Origin: Mogibacterium sp.
GTDB taxonomy: Bacteria > Bacillota > Clostridia > Peptostreptococcales > Anaerovoracaceae
Direction of reading: 5' to 3'
NCBI GenBank assembly: GCA_017432075.1
Contig: JAFRJV010000044.1
Span: forward strand, 1 to 64,000
DNA: 64,000 nt
Shown here: positions 43,680 to 52,803 of the stretch, in pieces
Position numbering within the stretch: position 1 is the first letter of the stretch
Layout of the letters: each line of letters begins with the position of its first letter
The notes under the pieces: generated by a model
Told to the model about the DNA's origin: nothing
Seen by the model: only the letters and a program-made list of their open reading frames with translations
Database searches by the model: none
Made by a program: the position numbers and the translations under genes

Positions 43680-45665
43680 ATGAGCAAAGATCATGATTAT
43701 ATAAAAGAAATGTTCGACAGCGACGGCATCAAGGCTCCGGAGAGCCTGTCCGAAGAGAACATGCTCGCCATGCTGAACGAATCCGAAGAAAAACACTTTG
43801 AGCCTGCGCGTGCCAAGTCCCGCCCTTCGCTGAAGAGATGGGTGGCAGTAGCAGCCGTTGCAGTCATCGCAGTCTTCGGCATAACAGGACTCAGGGATAT
43901 ACTGCTGTCCCCTCCTGACACAGCTCTTGTCGGCGGCGAACTTTACACTTTCAAGAGTGAAAAAGAGATAGAAAGACTTCTCAGAAGCATGGATGACAGT
44001 CCGCGTTTCAGCCCTTTCAGATTAGGCAAAGGGTCCGCTGATGAAGAACTTGTTGAATACGAAACCGCTCCGCTCGCGGATTCAGATGCCGCAACCGGTG
44101 TTGTCAGCAATTCAGCAGCTGCAAAGTCGACCGGAGCCGGCGGACATTCCGAGACATACCTGCAGGTGGACGACGTAGATGAAGCTGATATCGTAAAGAC
44201 CGACGGCAAATACATTTATTACGTAACAGACAGCCGTGAAGTAGTCATTCTATCCGCAGAAGACGGAAAAACCAGAAAGCTGTCGACGATCGGAAGCAGC
44301 GGTGTTGAGAACTACATAAACGATATCTATGTTAAGGGTGACAAGCTGATCACTGTTGGCACTATTTACAAGGATGACAGCGACGAATCCTCTTCAGGCA
44401 TAGTCGTTTATGATATCAGTGACCGCAGCAAGCCTGAAGTGCTTTATGACTTCAGTCAGACAGGCAGCATACTCTCGAGCCGCATGGTCGGAGACTGTGT
44501 GTACCTCGTGACCAATGACTACGTTTACAGAGGCGGCCGTACAGTGCCTTTGTGCGGAAGCATCGAAAGCCCGAAAGGCCTCGAGGCACAGGATATATGC
44601 TGCGTTCCTCAGCCACACTCATCTTCATACATAGTTCTTAGCGCCATCGACACCTCTTCAGGTGAACAGGGCCGGTCTGCAACGAAGGCAGTCTTCGGTG
44701 CAAGTGAACAGATCTACTGCAATGACCATAACCTCTACTGCACTTCCATGGAGTGGCCTGATGACAACGGCACATTCTATACACGTATAGTCCGCGCCAG
44801 CCTGGACGGACTCAAGGTGAAGGCCGACGCTACCACTAAGGTACGCGGCTATGTAGATTCGCAGTTCTCCATGGATGAGAAGGACGGTTACTTCCGCATT
44901 GCAACCACCTCGCAGCGCGGCGGCATCGACGTAAACAACCTGTACGTGCTCGATTCCGGGCTGAAAGAAGCCGGCAAGGTGACAGGATTCGCACGCAATG
45001 AGAGCATCAAGGCTGTCCGCTTCATCGGCGATAAGGCATATGTGATCACCTACGAAGCGATCGATCCGCTCTTCATAATCGACCTTTCAGATCCTGCGGA
45101 TCCGCGCATCGAAGGCGAAGTCAAGATCGACGGCTTCTCCACCCTGCTCATACCTGCGGGAGACGGCAGACTGCTTGGTATCGGTCACGCGACCGGCGAC
45201 AACGGTTACGGCGGAGAGTACGACAGCGGACTCAAACTGGCCCTCTTTGACATATCTGATCCGTCTGAGCCGAAGGTTCTCGACAGCAAGGAATTCAAGG
45301 ATATGTCCAGCATCGCACAGTATGATCACCATGCGCTGATGGTCAACAACGAAGCCGGATACTTCGCGATCCCTTACGAGATATGGAATTATGATGATAT
45401 TGAAGAAGAGGCCATCGTCGAGGATGACGCGGAGTCTTCAGACTCCGACGATGCTGAAGAATCTGAGGCAGTAATACTTGTTGACAATGAGCCCGAGTAC
45501 AGTTACGACACTGGTGTCCTGCTTTTCAGGACCGGCGATGAAATCAGTTCGGTAGACAAGCACAGTCTCGAAGGTTCAGCGATCCTCAGAAGCGTATATA
45601 TCGGCGACTGGGTATACTCCCTCGATTCGGACGGAAACGTTCAGAGCTTCAAACCTGCCTTCTAA
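43680..45665 (+). CDS. Membrane-anchored secreted beta-propeller protein, likely anti-sigma partner
   Basis: A 661-residue protein: a cytosolic N-terminus of about 50 residues, one membrane helix (about 51-70, WVAVAAVAVIAVFGITGL), a Ser/Ala linker, then a large extracellular domain of the C-terminal beta-propeller type (VDDVDEADIVKTDGKYIYYV, repeated DISDRSKPEVL / DLSDPADPRIEG / DISDPSEPKVL blades). An acidic insert (about 580-600) breaks the last blades. Position behind an ECF sigma gene suggests that the N-terminus holds the sigma factor at the membrane and the propeller senses an outside signal; this is inference. Confidence 0.85.
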   Translation: MSKDHDYIKEMFDSDGIKAPESLSEENMLAMLNESEEKHFEPARAKSRPSLKRWVAVAAVAVIAVFGITGLRDILLSPPDTALVGGELYTFKSEKEIERLLRSMDDSPRFSPFRLGKGSADEELVEYETAPLADSDAATGVVSNSAAAKSTGAGGHSETYLQVDDVDEADIVKTDGKYIYYVTDSREVVILSAEDGKTRKLSTIGSSGVENYINDIYVKGDKLITVGTIYKDDSDESSSGIVVYDISDRSKPEVLYDFSQTGSILSSRMVGDCVYLVTNDYVYRGGRTVPLCGSIESPKGLEAQDICCVPQPHSSSYIVLSAIDTSSGEQGRSATKAVFGASEQIYCNDHNLYCTSMEWPDDNGTFYTRIVRASLDGLKVKADATTKVRGYVDSQFSMDEKDGYFRIATTSQRGGIDVNNLYVLDSGLKEAGKVTGFARNESIKAVRFIGDKAYVITYEAIDPLFIIDLSDPADPRIEGEVKIDGFSTLLIPAGDGRLLGIGHATGDNGYGGEYDSGLKLALFDISDPSEPKVLDSKEFKDMSSIAQYDHHALMVNNEAGYFAIPYEIWNYDDIEEEAIVEDDAESSDSDDAEESEAVILVDNEPEYSYDTGVLLFRTGDEISSVDKHSLEGSAILRSVYIGDWVYSLDSDGNVQSFKPAF

Positions 45666-45671
45666 GTATAT

Positions 45672-45700
45672 TTGCAATAAAAAAACTGTGATAGTACAAT
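45672..45700 (+). promoter_or_regulatory. rqcH promoter giving a leaderless transcript
   Basis: TTGCAA (45672-45677), exactly 17 bases, then TACAAT (45695-45700). Only AAGGC separates the -10 box from ATG 45706, so transcription should start at or within one base of the start codon. Confidence 0.75.
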
Positions 45701-45705
45701 AAGGC

Positions 45706-47430
45706 ATGGCTTACGATGGAATCATTACATATGCTGCTGCAAAAGAATTAAAAGAACGTATCGTGCCGGGCAAGATAGAGAAGATCTATCAGCCGGGTCC
45801 CGAAGATCTTTTGGTGCACATCCACACCCAGCGTGGGAATGTGCGCCTTTTCATTTCCTGTAACAGCAGTTCCGCAAGAGTATGCCTGACCGGAGGCAGC
45901 TACACGAATCCCGAGCAGCCTCCTACGTTCTGCATGCTGCTCAGAAAACACCTGCAGGGCGGACGCATAACAGATGTAAGGCAGAAAGACGCCGAGCGCA
46001 TCATAGAAATAGACATTGAAGCACAGAATGAGCTCGGTTTTTCGGTATGCCGCAGACTTATTGTCGAGATAATGTCTAAACACAGCAACATTGTCCTGAC
46101 AGACATAGAAAGCGGAAAGATCATCGATTCCATAAAACGCATTTCCATCGACGTTAACCGGTACCGTCAGCTGCTCCCGGGCATGATATACAGATACCCA
46201 CCTGCACAGGACAAGCTTCCGTTCAAGGAGGTAAACGAGGAGACTCAGCTCCCTCATGACGACCGTGCGCTCATGGCCCGCATAGCCGGCATTTCCCCTT
46301 CGATCAGCCGGGAGATGCTCGCTCACTGCTACACATCTCATGACGCTTCTGTTCTTTCTGTAGTCCCTGCAAGAAAGCTCATGGAGATCATCGCCTCGAT
46401 CGATGACGGCAGCGCAAAGCCGCGCGTGTATGTTGACGACGAAGGCACGCCGCGAGAATTCCACATAACTGCGCTCACCGAATTCGAGGAACTCGACAAG
46501 TTATTCTTCGATACAGTCTCCGAATGCGTCGACTATTATTTTACTAACCGCGTAGCCTCCAATATGGTGCGCCAGAAGGCCATGCCTCTTCTGAAATCAG
46601 TTCAGGCATCGCACAGCAAAGCACTCCTGAAAAAGAAAAGACTCTCGGAGGATCTTCTTAGTGCAGAAAATTCTGAAAAGTACAGGCTTTACGGAGAACT
46701 CCTGACCGCCAATCTGCACCTTATAAAGCCGGGTGACCGCAGAGTAAGGGTCATCAATTACTATGACGGCAGCGAGATCGAGATCCCTCTGGATGAGAAG
46801 ATTTCCGCATCAGCCAACGCCCAGAAGTATTTCAAGAAATACTCCAAAGCAAGAACCGCTATCCACGAAAAACAGGCACAGCTCGAAGATAACGACAGAG
46901 ATATCGAATACCTCGAGTCCGTGATACAGAATATAGAAGCTGCAGACAGCGTTCCGCTGCTAGATACCATAAGGGATGAGCTGGAGCAGACGGGTTACGT
47001 CAGAAGACGTCAGAAGGCCTCACAGCGAAAGAAAAAGAACCGCAGACCTGAACCTCTCAGATACACGCTCAGCGACGGCACAGAGGTGCTGGTGGGCCGT
47101 AACAACATGGATAATGACTGGCTCACGATGAAGTTCGCATCCAAGACTGATGTATGGATGCACACCAAGGACATCCCGGGTTCACACGTGATAGTAAGGC
47201 TTGAAGACGGCCGCAATTTAAACGACCTGCCGGCAGAACTCATTTATGAGGCTGCCTCAATAGCAGCCTATCACAGCAAGGCTGCGGGAAGTGACAATGT
47301 GCCGGTTGATTACGTGCCGGTCAGGTACGTCAAGAAGCCGAACGGCGCAAAGCCGGGCATGGTGATATTCACCCATAACCAGACGGTCTATGTGACGCCG
47401 AAGCTTCCTGACATAAAAAAAGAAAAATAG
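45706..47430 (+). CDS. rqcH: Ribosome quality control protein RqcH (NFACT family)
   Basis: Binds stalled 50S subunits with peptidyl-tRNA and adds C-terminal alanine tails. The 574 residues have the NFACT-N domain (MAYDGIITYAAAKELKERI), a coiled coil (about 295-430) and the NFACT-R domain (NNMDNDWLTMKFASKTDVWMHTKDIPGSH). It also matches proteins annotated as fibronectin-binding FbpA. The promoter predicts a leaderless mRNA, and no ribosome-binding site is present. Confidence 0.93.
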   Translation: MAYDGIITYAAAKELKERIVPGKIEKIYQPGPEDLLVHIHTQRGNVRLFISCNSSSARVCLTGGSYTNPEQPPTFCMLLRKHLQGGRITDVRQKDAERIIEIDIEAQNELGFSVCRRLIVEIMSKHSNIVLTDIESGKIIDSIKRISIDVNRYRQLLPGMIYRYPPAQDKLPFKEVNEETQLPHDDRALMARIAGISPSISREMLAHCYTSHDASVLSVVPARKLMEIIASIDDGSAKPRVYVDDEGTPREFHITALTEFEELDKLFFDTVSECVDYYFTNRVASNMVRQKAMPLLKSVQASHSKALLKKKRLSEDLLSAENSEKYRLYGELLTANLHLIKPGDRRVRVINYYDGSEIEIPLDEKISASANAQKYFKKYSKARTAIHEKQAQLEDNDRDIEYLESVIQNIEAADSVPLLDTIRDELEQTGYVRRRQKASQRKKKNRRPEPLRYTLSDGTEVLVGRNNMDNDWLTMKFASKTDVWMHTKDIPGSHVIVRLEDGRNLNDLPAELIYEAASIAAYHSKAAGSDNVPVDYVPVRYVKKPNGAKPGMVIFTHNQTVYVTPKLPDIKKEK

Positions 47431-47490
47431 TGAAATCACTTTCCAAAAGGAGTACAATAGTCGTGCGCGGAAAAAGCGCACGCTGTATAC

Positions 47491-47566
47491 GGTCTGTTAG
47501 CTCAGCTGGGAGAGCGCATGGGTCACAACCATGATGTCGCGGGTTCGAGTCCCTCACAGACCACCA
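47491..47566 (+). tRNA. tRNA-Val (anticodon CAC)
   Basis: A complete 76-base cloverleaf with encoded CCA. The acceptor stem GGTCTGT/ACAGACC is perfect, the D stem is GCTC/GAGC, the anticodon stem is CATGG/CCATG, the loop is GTCACAA with anticodon CAC, and the T loop is TTCGAGT. Two oddities are G at position 32 (usually a pyrimidine) and a C-T mismatch in the T stem. The isotype rests on the anticodon. Confidence 0.88.
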
Positions 47567-47571
47567 AAATA

Positions 47572-47608
47572 AGCGCTGAAGTCTGAGACTTCAGCGCTCT
47601 TTCTTTTG
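47572..47608 (+). terminator. Terminator after tRNA-Val
   Basis: AGCGCTGAAGTC (47572-47583) pairs perfectly with GACTTCAGCGCT (47587-47598) around TGA, followed by CTTTCTTTTG. It also faces the end of the convergent phosphatase gene. Confidence 0.88.
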
Positions 47609-47627
47609 TTCTGATTACCGGTCCGTT

Positions 47628-49223
47628 CTATTCAATGCCCTTGTATTCGAAGATCATCATGGTGATATCGTCAAACTGCGGCGCATTGCCTGCAAAGCTG
47701 TCGAGTTCCTCTTTGACTTTTGAAAGGATCTCTGCTGTCCCGGCATCCTTGTGTCTGTTCAGTGCTTCGACCATCCTGTCTTCACCCATGAGCTCCATGT
47801 TTTCATTGGTAGTCTCAGTAACTCCGTCTGTATAGACAAACACACAGTCTCCCGGCTCGAGGACGAACTCATGCTCCCTGTACTTCATGTCTTCTATGGT
47901 GGACACCGCAGGCGAATGCTTGTATTTAATTACCTCGAATTCCCCATTTGCCTTTTTTACAACAGGATGTTCGTGACCGGCATTGGCAGCAACTCCCTGT
48001 CCCGTTGTAATATCTATCACGGCAAGCCACACAGTAACGAAGAGCCCTGTATCATTGCCTTCAAGGAGCTGGTTATTGACCCGCTCGAGAGTTTCGGCCG
48101 GACTGCGGCCGGCCTGCACGCTTGTCTTAAGAAGCACTTTGGATATCGCCATGAAGAGCGCCGCAGGAACACCTTTTCCCGATACATCAGCCATGACGAG
48201 AGCGATATGAGTGTCATCTACCATAAAGAAATCATAGAAGTCTCCTCCGACCTCCTTGGCAGGTATCATGGCTGCAAAAAGATCAAATTCACTCCTTTCA
48301 GGGAAAGGCGGGAAAATGTTAGGCAACATACCCTCCTGGATGCGCTTTGCAACGTTCAGCTCGGTTCCGATGCGCTCCTTCTCTGCAGTAACAGAAGCAA
48401 GTTCACTGATATAGTTGCGAAGATCTCCGTCCATCTTTTTGACTGCATCAGCAAGAACTTCTATCTCATCTCCGGTATGTATATCGATATCGACCACCTT
48501 GTCACTTTCCAGATTATCGATCATCTGCTCGGTGCTCCTGGTCAGCAAGCCTATAGGTCTGATGATGTTCTTATCTACGGATGAATATAGCAGTATCTGT
48601 GCGATCAGTGCGATGGTGAAAATAGCCGCCATAACGAGCAGCATATACATGGCGATGGTCCTTCTGAATCCCGGAATGGAAAGGTCTACTCCCACTACCG
48701 CCACAGGCTCTCCGGAGCTGTTGAATATCGGAGAATACGCCGATGCAATATGACCGTATTTCTTGTCCTTCTGTATGCTGATCTTCTCCGGAGGATCCTG
48801 GCGGAATATCTCGAATGTAGCCGCCTTGCTTTTTTCACTCATGTATTTTTCGTGCTGACCCAGCTCACACGCGCCTTCCACGTTGACTGCATCCCACACG
48901 TAAACCAGATCATCCTCATAAGGCACGAAGACATAGTAATACTTCAGGTTGGTCTCATACTGTGTGACATTCAGAAAGTCGAGGATCTCGTAATAATAAT
49001 CGTCCTTTTCCTCTGTTTCGACATAACCGAGCACCCTGTCGCCGTCTATAACATGAGCAGCAGTTCGCGCATAGTCAAAAGCCTGTTTGCTGTAATTATT
49101 GATCTGATTAAAGTAATACTGGATGCATACAAGTGCTCCTGTCGTTATGACAAGTACTACCGCAAACAGAATCAAACGGTTCAGCACTTTTCTATTAAGA
49201 CTTGTTTTTCTGGTTTTTTTCAT
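47628..49223 (-). CDS. Membrane sensor PP2C (SpoIIE-type) phosphatase
   Basis: A 531-residue signalling protein: membrane helix (about 16-38), extracytoplasmic sensor domain of Cache type (about 40-190, with YSPIFNSSGEPVAVVGVDLS), second helix (about 190-212), HAMP linker, then a SpoIIE/RsbU-type phosphatase with AAMIPAKEVGGDFYDFF, VMADVSGKGVPAALFMA and FVYTDGVTETTN carrying the metal-binding aspartates. It would dephosphorylate an anti-sigma antagonist in response to an outside signal. No RsbW/RsbV-type gene is nearby. Confidence 0.9.
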   Translation of the reverse strand: MKKTRKTSLNRKVLNRLILFAVVLVITTGALVCIQYYFNQINNYSKQAFDYARTAAHVIDGDRVLGYVETEEKDDYYYEILDFLNVTQYETNLKYYYVFVPYEDDLVYVWDAVNVEGACELGQHEKYMSEKSKAATFEIFRQDPPEKISIQKDKKYGHIASAYSPIFNSSGEPVAVVGVDLSIPGFRRTIAMYMLLVMAAIFTIALIAQILLYSSVDKNIIRPIGLLTRSTEQMIDNLESDKVVDIDIHTGDEIEVLADAVKKMDGDLRNYISELASVTAEKERIGTELNVAKRIQEGMLPNIFPPFPERSEFDLFAAMIPAKEVGGDFYDFFMVDDTHIALVMADVSGKGVPAALFMAISKVLLKTSVQAGRSPAETLERVNNQLLEGNDTGLFVTVWLAVIDITTGQGVAANAGHEHPVVKKANGEFEVIKYKHSPAVSTIEDMKYREHEFVLEPGDCVFVYTDGVTETTNENMELMGEDRMVEALNRHKDAGTAEILSKVKEELDSFAGNAPQFDDITMMIFEYKGIE

Positions 49224-49226
49224 TTT

Positions 49227-50390
49227 CTACCCGTTTATACACCGTTTTCCATATGCGGTTTTTCTATTATCCATAAAGTCTGCTTTAAGGATCTTGTAAT
49301 AGTGCGCTAAAACAAGCGTCACAATAAGGATCGCCAATGCAAGCAGCATTGTCTCCCACAAAGGAAGTTCCTGTGTGCCGTTCTTTATATATAGTATAAC
49401 ATTAGTAATGGTTCTTACGAATACCCAATGTATGCAATATATCGCTGTTATATTAGCACTTACTCCCGTAAGGAATATTTTTGCTTCGGTCACTATAATG
49501 CGCGATATAACGTGCAGTACTCCCAGCATTCCGATATCCAGACAGATACATACGAAGATATCCCATACCATCATGTGATAGTAGCAGTTCTGGCCTTCGC
49601 CGAACATGCCCCAGCCGAAGTGTATGCCTATCGGAAAGTATATCAGAGGTATTGCGATGGCAGGCAGGCAAACGATACGGTAAAATACATCCTTGTCCCT
49701 GACCCGGATAAGTATCTTTCCGAACAGGAACCCCGCAACCGGTATTATCAGCCATGTCAGCAGAGGAAAGTCCGATATCACCAGTCCTGTTGCATCATCA
49801 GTTCCGATGAAGTATCCGAGGAATATATTGCCGAACATGGAATGAGTATCTACATCACCTATCAGGCTGGCTGCCACCGTCATAGCAGTAGCGATCCCGA
49901 GCATCGCTTTGTCAGATAATTTTAAGTGCCTGAAAATACCGACCATTATAGTGGCCAGACCGGCAAACAGGAGCACGTCATTTCCGAGCCATCTGTAAAA
50001 CAGGGGTTCGATAAAGTGTTCTGCGTCACCGCTTATCTCATAGCCTATCAGGTACGGTATCAGAAACCTGCAGGTATTGTTGAGATAGAAAATACCTATC
50101 AGCGTGAGTCCGCGCTTCAGCTGCTGCAGCAAGGTGACCTTTCTGCTGTATACAAACCCTATCCCCATCGCAAAAAGATACATCGGTGCACTGAACGGCC
50201 CGCCGATTATGGTATCGAAAAGATAAGGGATGCCGCTGCATAGCCCCTCATCGCTTGTACACTCTATTATGCAATGTATGAACGGCAGCATCAGCACCAT
50301 TTCGGCCTTTGCGATGTCTACATCAAGCTGCCTTCCCGTATTGACCGGCTCATCTGCCAGCACTTCTCTTAACCTGTTATGCATGAGCAT
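49227..50390 (-). CDS. Multi-span membrane protein, acyltransferase-like
   Basis: A 387-residue protein with about ten predicted helices. The layout (an N-terminal helix with HCIIECTS, PMYLFAMGIGFVYSR, then a long series of helices) resembles acyltransferase-3 or heparan N-acetyltransferase-type families, but no catalytic motif is clear enough to be sure. It ends three bases before the phosphatase start, so the two are co-transcribed. ATG 50390 and ATG 50384 are both possible; neither has a good ribosome-binding site, and a TAAAAT box abuts them. Confidence 0.6.
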   Translation of the reverse strand: MLMHNRLREVLADEPVNTGRQLDVDIAKAEMVLMLPFIHCIIECTSDEGLCSGIPYLFDTIIGGPFSAPMYLFAMGIGFVYSRKVTLLQQLKRGLTLIGIFYLNNTCRFLIPYLIGYEISGDAEHFIEPLFYRWLGNDVLLFAGLATIMVGIFRHLKLSDKAMLGIATAMTVAASLIGDVDTHSMFGNIFLGYFIGTDDATGLVISDFPLLTWLIIPVAGFLFGKILIRVRDKDVFYRIVCLPAIAIPLIYFPIGIHFGWGMFGEGQNCYYHMMVWDIFVCICLDIGMLGVLHVISRIIVTEAKIFLTGVSANITAIYCIHWVFVRTITNVILYIKNGTQELPLWETMLLALAILIVTLVLAHYYKILKADFMDNRKTAYGKRCING

Positions 50391-50428
50391 ATTTTACCAA
50401 CTTTTGCCCGTCATTGCACTCAAAATCA

Positions 50429-50458
50429 TTGAAGGATGACCCGTTTCAATAGTATTAT
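50429..50458 (+). promoter_or_regulatory. Candidate lspA promoter giving a leaderless transcript
   Basis: TTGAAG (50429-50434), 18 bases, then TATTAT (50453-50458), with seven bases to ATG 50466. The predicted start coincides with the start codon. Confidence 0.55.
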
Positions 50459-50465
50459 GTTAGTC

Positions 50466-50930
50466 ATGAAAAGATTTATTTATCCATTGATCGCGCTGAT
50501 CGTGATAATACTCGATCAGATAACCAAATATCTCGTGAGAGCGAACATGCAGCCCGGCGACAGGATCCCGGTCATCGGTGACTGGATGAGCATCTATTAT
50601 GTGCAGAACACAGGCACGGCATTCAGCATGTTCCGCGATAACCGGTTAGTAACAGTATTTCTGACTACAGCACTTATTATCTTTTGCATGATCTTTATCG
50701 TAAAAGAGGCCCGGGAGGGACAGCAGCTCATTTCTGTCCTCTTTACATTCGTTGCCGCAGGCGGAATATCCAACATGATCGACAGGCTCACACTGGGATT
50801 CGTCACCGATATGATATCCTGCGGATCATTCGCAGTCTTCAATGTCGCAGATATCGGTGTTACCTGCGGCTGCATACTGACCATGATTGCTCTTTTGATC
50901 CAGTTTAGGGATGAGAACAGGGAGGCCTAG
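50466..50930 (+). CDS. lspA: Lipoprotein signal peptidase II
   Basis: Cleaves the signal peptides of lipoproteins, such as the one at 22.7-24.0 kb. The 154 residues have four membrane helices and both catalytic aspartates (GGISNMIDRL and VFNVADIGV), plus YVQNTGTAFSMF. ATG 50466 is preferred on family length. ATG 50436 has no spacing for a ribosome-binding site. It is followed immediately by rluD. Confidence 0.94.
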   Translation: MKRFIYPLIALIVIILDQITKYLVRANMQPGDRIPVIGDWMSIYYVQNTGTAFSMFRDNRLVTVFLTTALIIFCMIFIVKEAREGQQLISVLFTFVAAGGISNMIDRLTLGFVTDMISCGSFAVFNVADIGVTCGCILTMIALLIQFRDENREA

Positions 50931-51869
50931 ATGTCAGATTATATTCTTACGGTAAAAGTCTCCTCTGAGGACGCCGGCGCAAGGCTGGACGCTTTCATAG
51001 GTTACAACACCGATGAGCTGTCAAGGAGCTACGCCGTAAAGCTGATCGAAAAGGGCCGCGTGAGCGTAAACGGTCAGACCGTCACATCAAAAAAGCGTGC
51101 TGTTTCCGAAGGAGATACGGTAACGATAGACATGCCTGAGCCGGAGTCTCTTGAGATAAGCGCCGAGGACATCCCTCTGGAGATAGTTTATGAAGATAAT
51201 GATGTTGCGGTGATCAACAAGCCTCGCGGCATGGTGGTGCATCCAGGCCCGGGTAATTCCTCCGGTACACTCGTTAACGCCATCATGTTCCACATGGGCG
51301 ACTCGCTCTCGTCTATAAACGGCGTTATACGTCCCGGCATAGTCCACAGGATCGACAAGGACACAAGCGGTCTTCTCATGATAGCCAAGAATGACAAGGC
51401 CCATGAGTCTCTCGCTGCCCAGCTCAAGGAGCACAGCGTCACCAGGGAATACACCGCTCTGGTTTACGACAACATACGCGAAGACGAGCTGACTATAGAT
51501 GAGCCTATCGGACGCGATGAACGCAACCGGATGAGAAACGCCGTGAACGGAAGTGCGGCAAGAAATGCAGTCACTCATATAAAGGTGCTCGAGCGCTTCG
51601 GCAAGTATACCCTTGTACGTGCAAAGCTGGAGACCGGCCGTACTCATCAGATAAGAGTCCATATGGCATACATCCATCACCCTCTTGCCGGTGATGAACT
51701 GTATGGACCGCGCAGGCAGTCTTCCAGAATCGAAGGTGTCGAAGTTCATGGCCAGCTGCTCCACGCCGGAACGCTCGGATTCATCCACCCATCGACAGGG
51801 GAATATCTTGAGTTCCATTCGGAGCTCCCGGAAATATTCGAAAAGGTACTTGAAAAGTTACGCAAATAA
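50931..51869 (+). CDS. RluD-family 23S rRNA pseudouridine synthase
   Basis: A 312-residue enzyme with an N-terminal S4 RNA-binding domain (about 15-75, RLDAFIGYNTDELSRSYAVKLIEKGRVSVNG) and the RluA/RluD catalytic domain. The catalytic Asp is in GIVHRIDKDTSGLLMIAK (about 131-148), and LETGRTHQIRVHMAYIHHP follows. ATG follows the lspA stop directly, with GGGAGG five bases upstream. lspA-rluD pairing is common in Firmicutes. Confidence 0.93.
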   Translation: MSDYILTVKVSSEDAGARLDAFIGYNTDELSRSYAVKLIEKGRVSVNGQTVTSKKRAVSEGDTVTIDMPEPESLEISAEDIPLEIVYEDNDVAVINKPRGMVVHPGPGNSSGTLVNAIMFHMGDSLSSINGVIRPGIVHRIDKDTSGLLMIAKNDKAHESLAAQLKEHSVTREYTALVYDNIREDELTIDEPIGRDERNRMRNAVNGSAARNAVTHIKVLERFGKYTLVRAKLETGRTHQIRVHMAYIHHPLAGDELYGPRRQSSRIEGVEVHGQLLHAGTLGFIHPSTGEYLEFHSELPEIFEKVLEKLRK

Positions 51870-51893
51870 AAAACCGGCACTGCCGGTTTTTCT
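51870..51893 (+). terminator. Terminator of the lspA-rluD operon
   Basis: AAAACCGGC and GCCGGTTTT form a perfect 9-bp stem with a 3-base loop right after the rluD stop, ending in TTTTTC. Confidence 0.85.
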
Positions 51894-51911
51894 CTTTTAT
51901 TCAGTTGTTCT

Positions 51912-52475
51912 CTACTCTGTTACATCCTGATTGAAGTCAAATTCAACTTCGCTCTCCTTTTTCTCAGCTGCAGGCTCGACCTTCTCAACTACAGGCTCAA
52001 CCTTTTCAGCTGCCGGCTGCTGCTTGACAACGTCGAAGTCAACTGTCTTGGCCTGACGCGCTTCGCCTGTACGGGTATCGCCTTTGCCATAAGGACCGAA
52101 GTAGCTGTACTGTTTGCTGAACCCTGTGATGCAATAGAATACCGGTGCAAGGAATGTGTATCCCCATGCCCATGTTTCAGGCTGTCCGTATGCTTTTGCT
52201 GTAGCCTTTCCCATCTGGAATGCAAAATAGAAATACATGAACCATCCTACGATCGGCACAATAACTATAAACAGTCTCAGCCAGTACCACGGATTGTTCA
52301 TGACTTTTTCGCATAACTTGTACTGGTTATAGAACGGTACAAAACCGATCCATCCCGGTTCTCCCGCTTTCTCGAACATCTTCCAAAGTCCGACAGCCAT
52401 GATGATATACCAGATCGTTGTAGATCCGGAAGATGCAGTGCTGTTCTCCTGTGCATATGATAATAATGAATCCAT
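51912..52475 (-). CDS. DUF5684-type membrane protein
   Basis: A 187-residue protein with three or four helices and the DUF5684 pattern GLWKMFEKAGEPGWIGFVPFYNQYKLCEKV (about 29-58). The cytosolic C-terminus holds an imperfect KVEPVVEKVEPAAEKKE repeat and is acidic. Related proteins occur in many Firmicutes without known function. A small membrane-associated protein gene lies 39 bases upstream. Confidence 0.8.
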   Translation of the reverse strand: MDSLLSYAQENSTASSGSTTIWYIIMAVGLWKMFEKAGEPGWIGFVPFYNQYKLCEKVMNNPWYWLRLFIVIVPIVGWFMYFYFAFQMGKATAKAYGQPETWAWGYTFLAPVFYCITGFSKQYSYFGPYGKGDTRTGEARQAKTVDFDVVKQQPAAEKVEPVVEKVEPAAEKKESEVEFDFNQDVTE

Positions 52476-52514
52476 ATTCTCTCCTTTTCTAAAAGTATCC
52501 TTTCAATACCCGTA

Positions 52515-52760
52515 TTACTGCTCGTTAGGATCGTTTGCAACGATGCGTCTTACCTCTTCCCTGTCAGCTGCACGCTGTTCCTCGAGCTTCTTGCTGTCAC
52601 TTTCCTGTTTGTCGAGCAGGGCTTCGCCGATCTGCTTTGCTCCGCTTATGAGCAGGGCTCCCCCTGCCACGCCGTATGCGATTATCTTAAGCAGTGTTCC
52701 GCCAAGGCTCTTGCCCGCGCTTGCGTTCAGATTATCGATTCCTGTTTTATTGCTTGCCAT
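52515..52760 (-). CDS. Small membrane-associated protein
   Basis: An 81-residue protein: a short polar start, one hydrophobic helix (about 22-42, LLKIIAYGVAGGALLISGAKQ), then a charged helix rich in Glu, Lys and Arg (DKQESDSKKLEEQRAADREE). AGGAGG lies eight bases before ATG 52760, and a TATAAT box is at 52798-52803. No family is recognised. It is probably co-transcribed with the DUF5684 gene. Confidence 0.65.
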   Translation of the reverse strand: MASNKTGIDNLNASAGKSLGGTLLKIIAYGVAGGALLISGAKQIGEALLDKQESDSKKLEEQRAADREEVRRIVANDPNEQ

Positions 52761-52803
52761 TCTAAGTTCCTCCTTAGATGATTTGACTAACTAATGTATT
52801 ATA

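Noticed and set aside
47491..47566. tRNA-His read from the opposite strand (anticodon stem-loop also fits GTG)
   Set aside because: The A box TAGCTCAGCTGG and the B box GGTTCGAGTCC are both in the rightward strand, so the gene is rightward.
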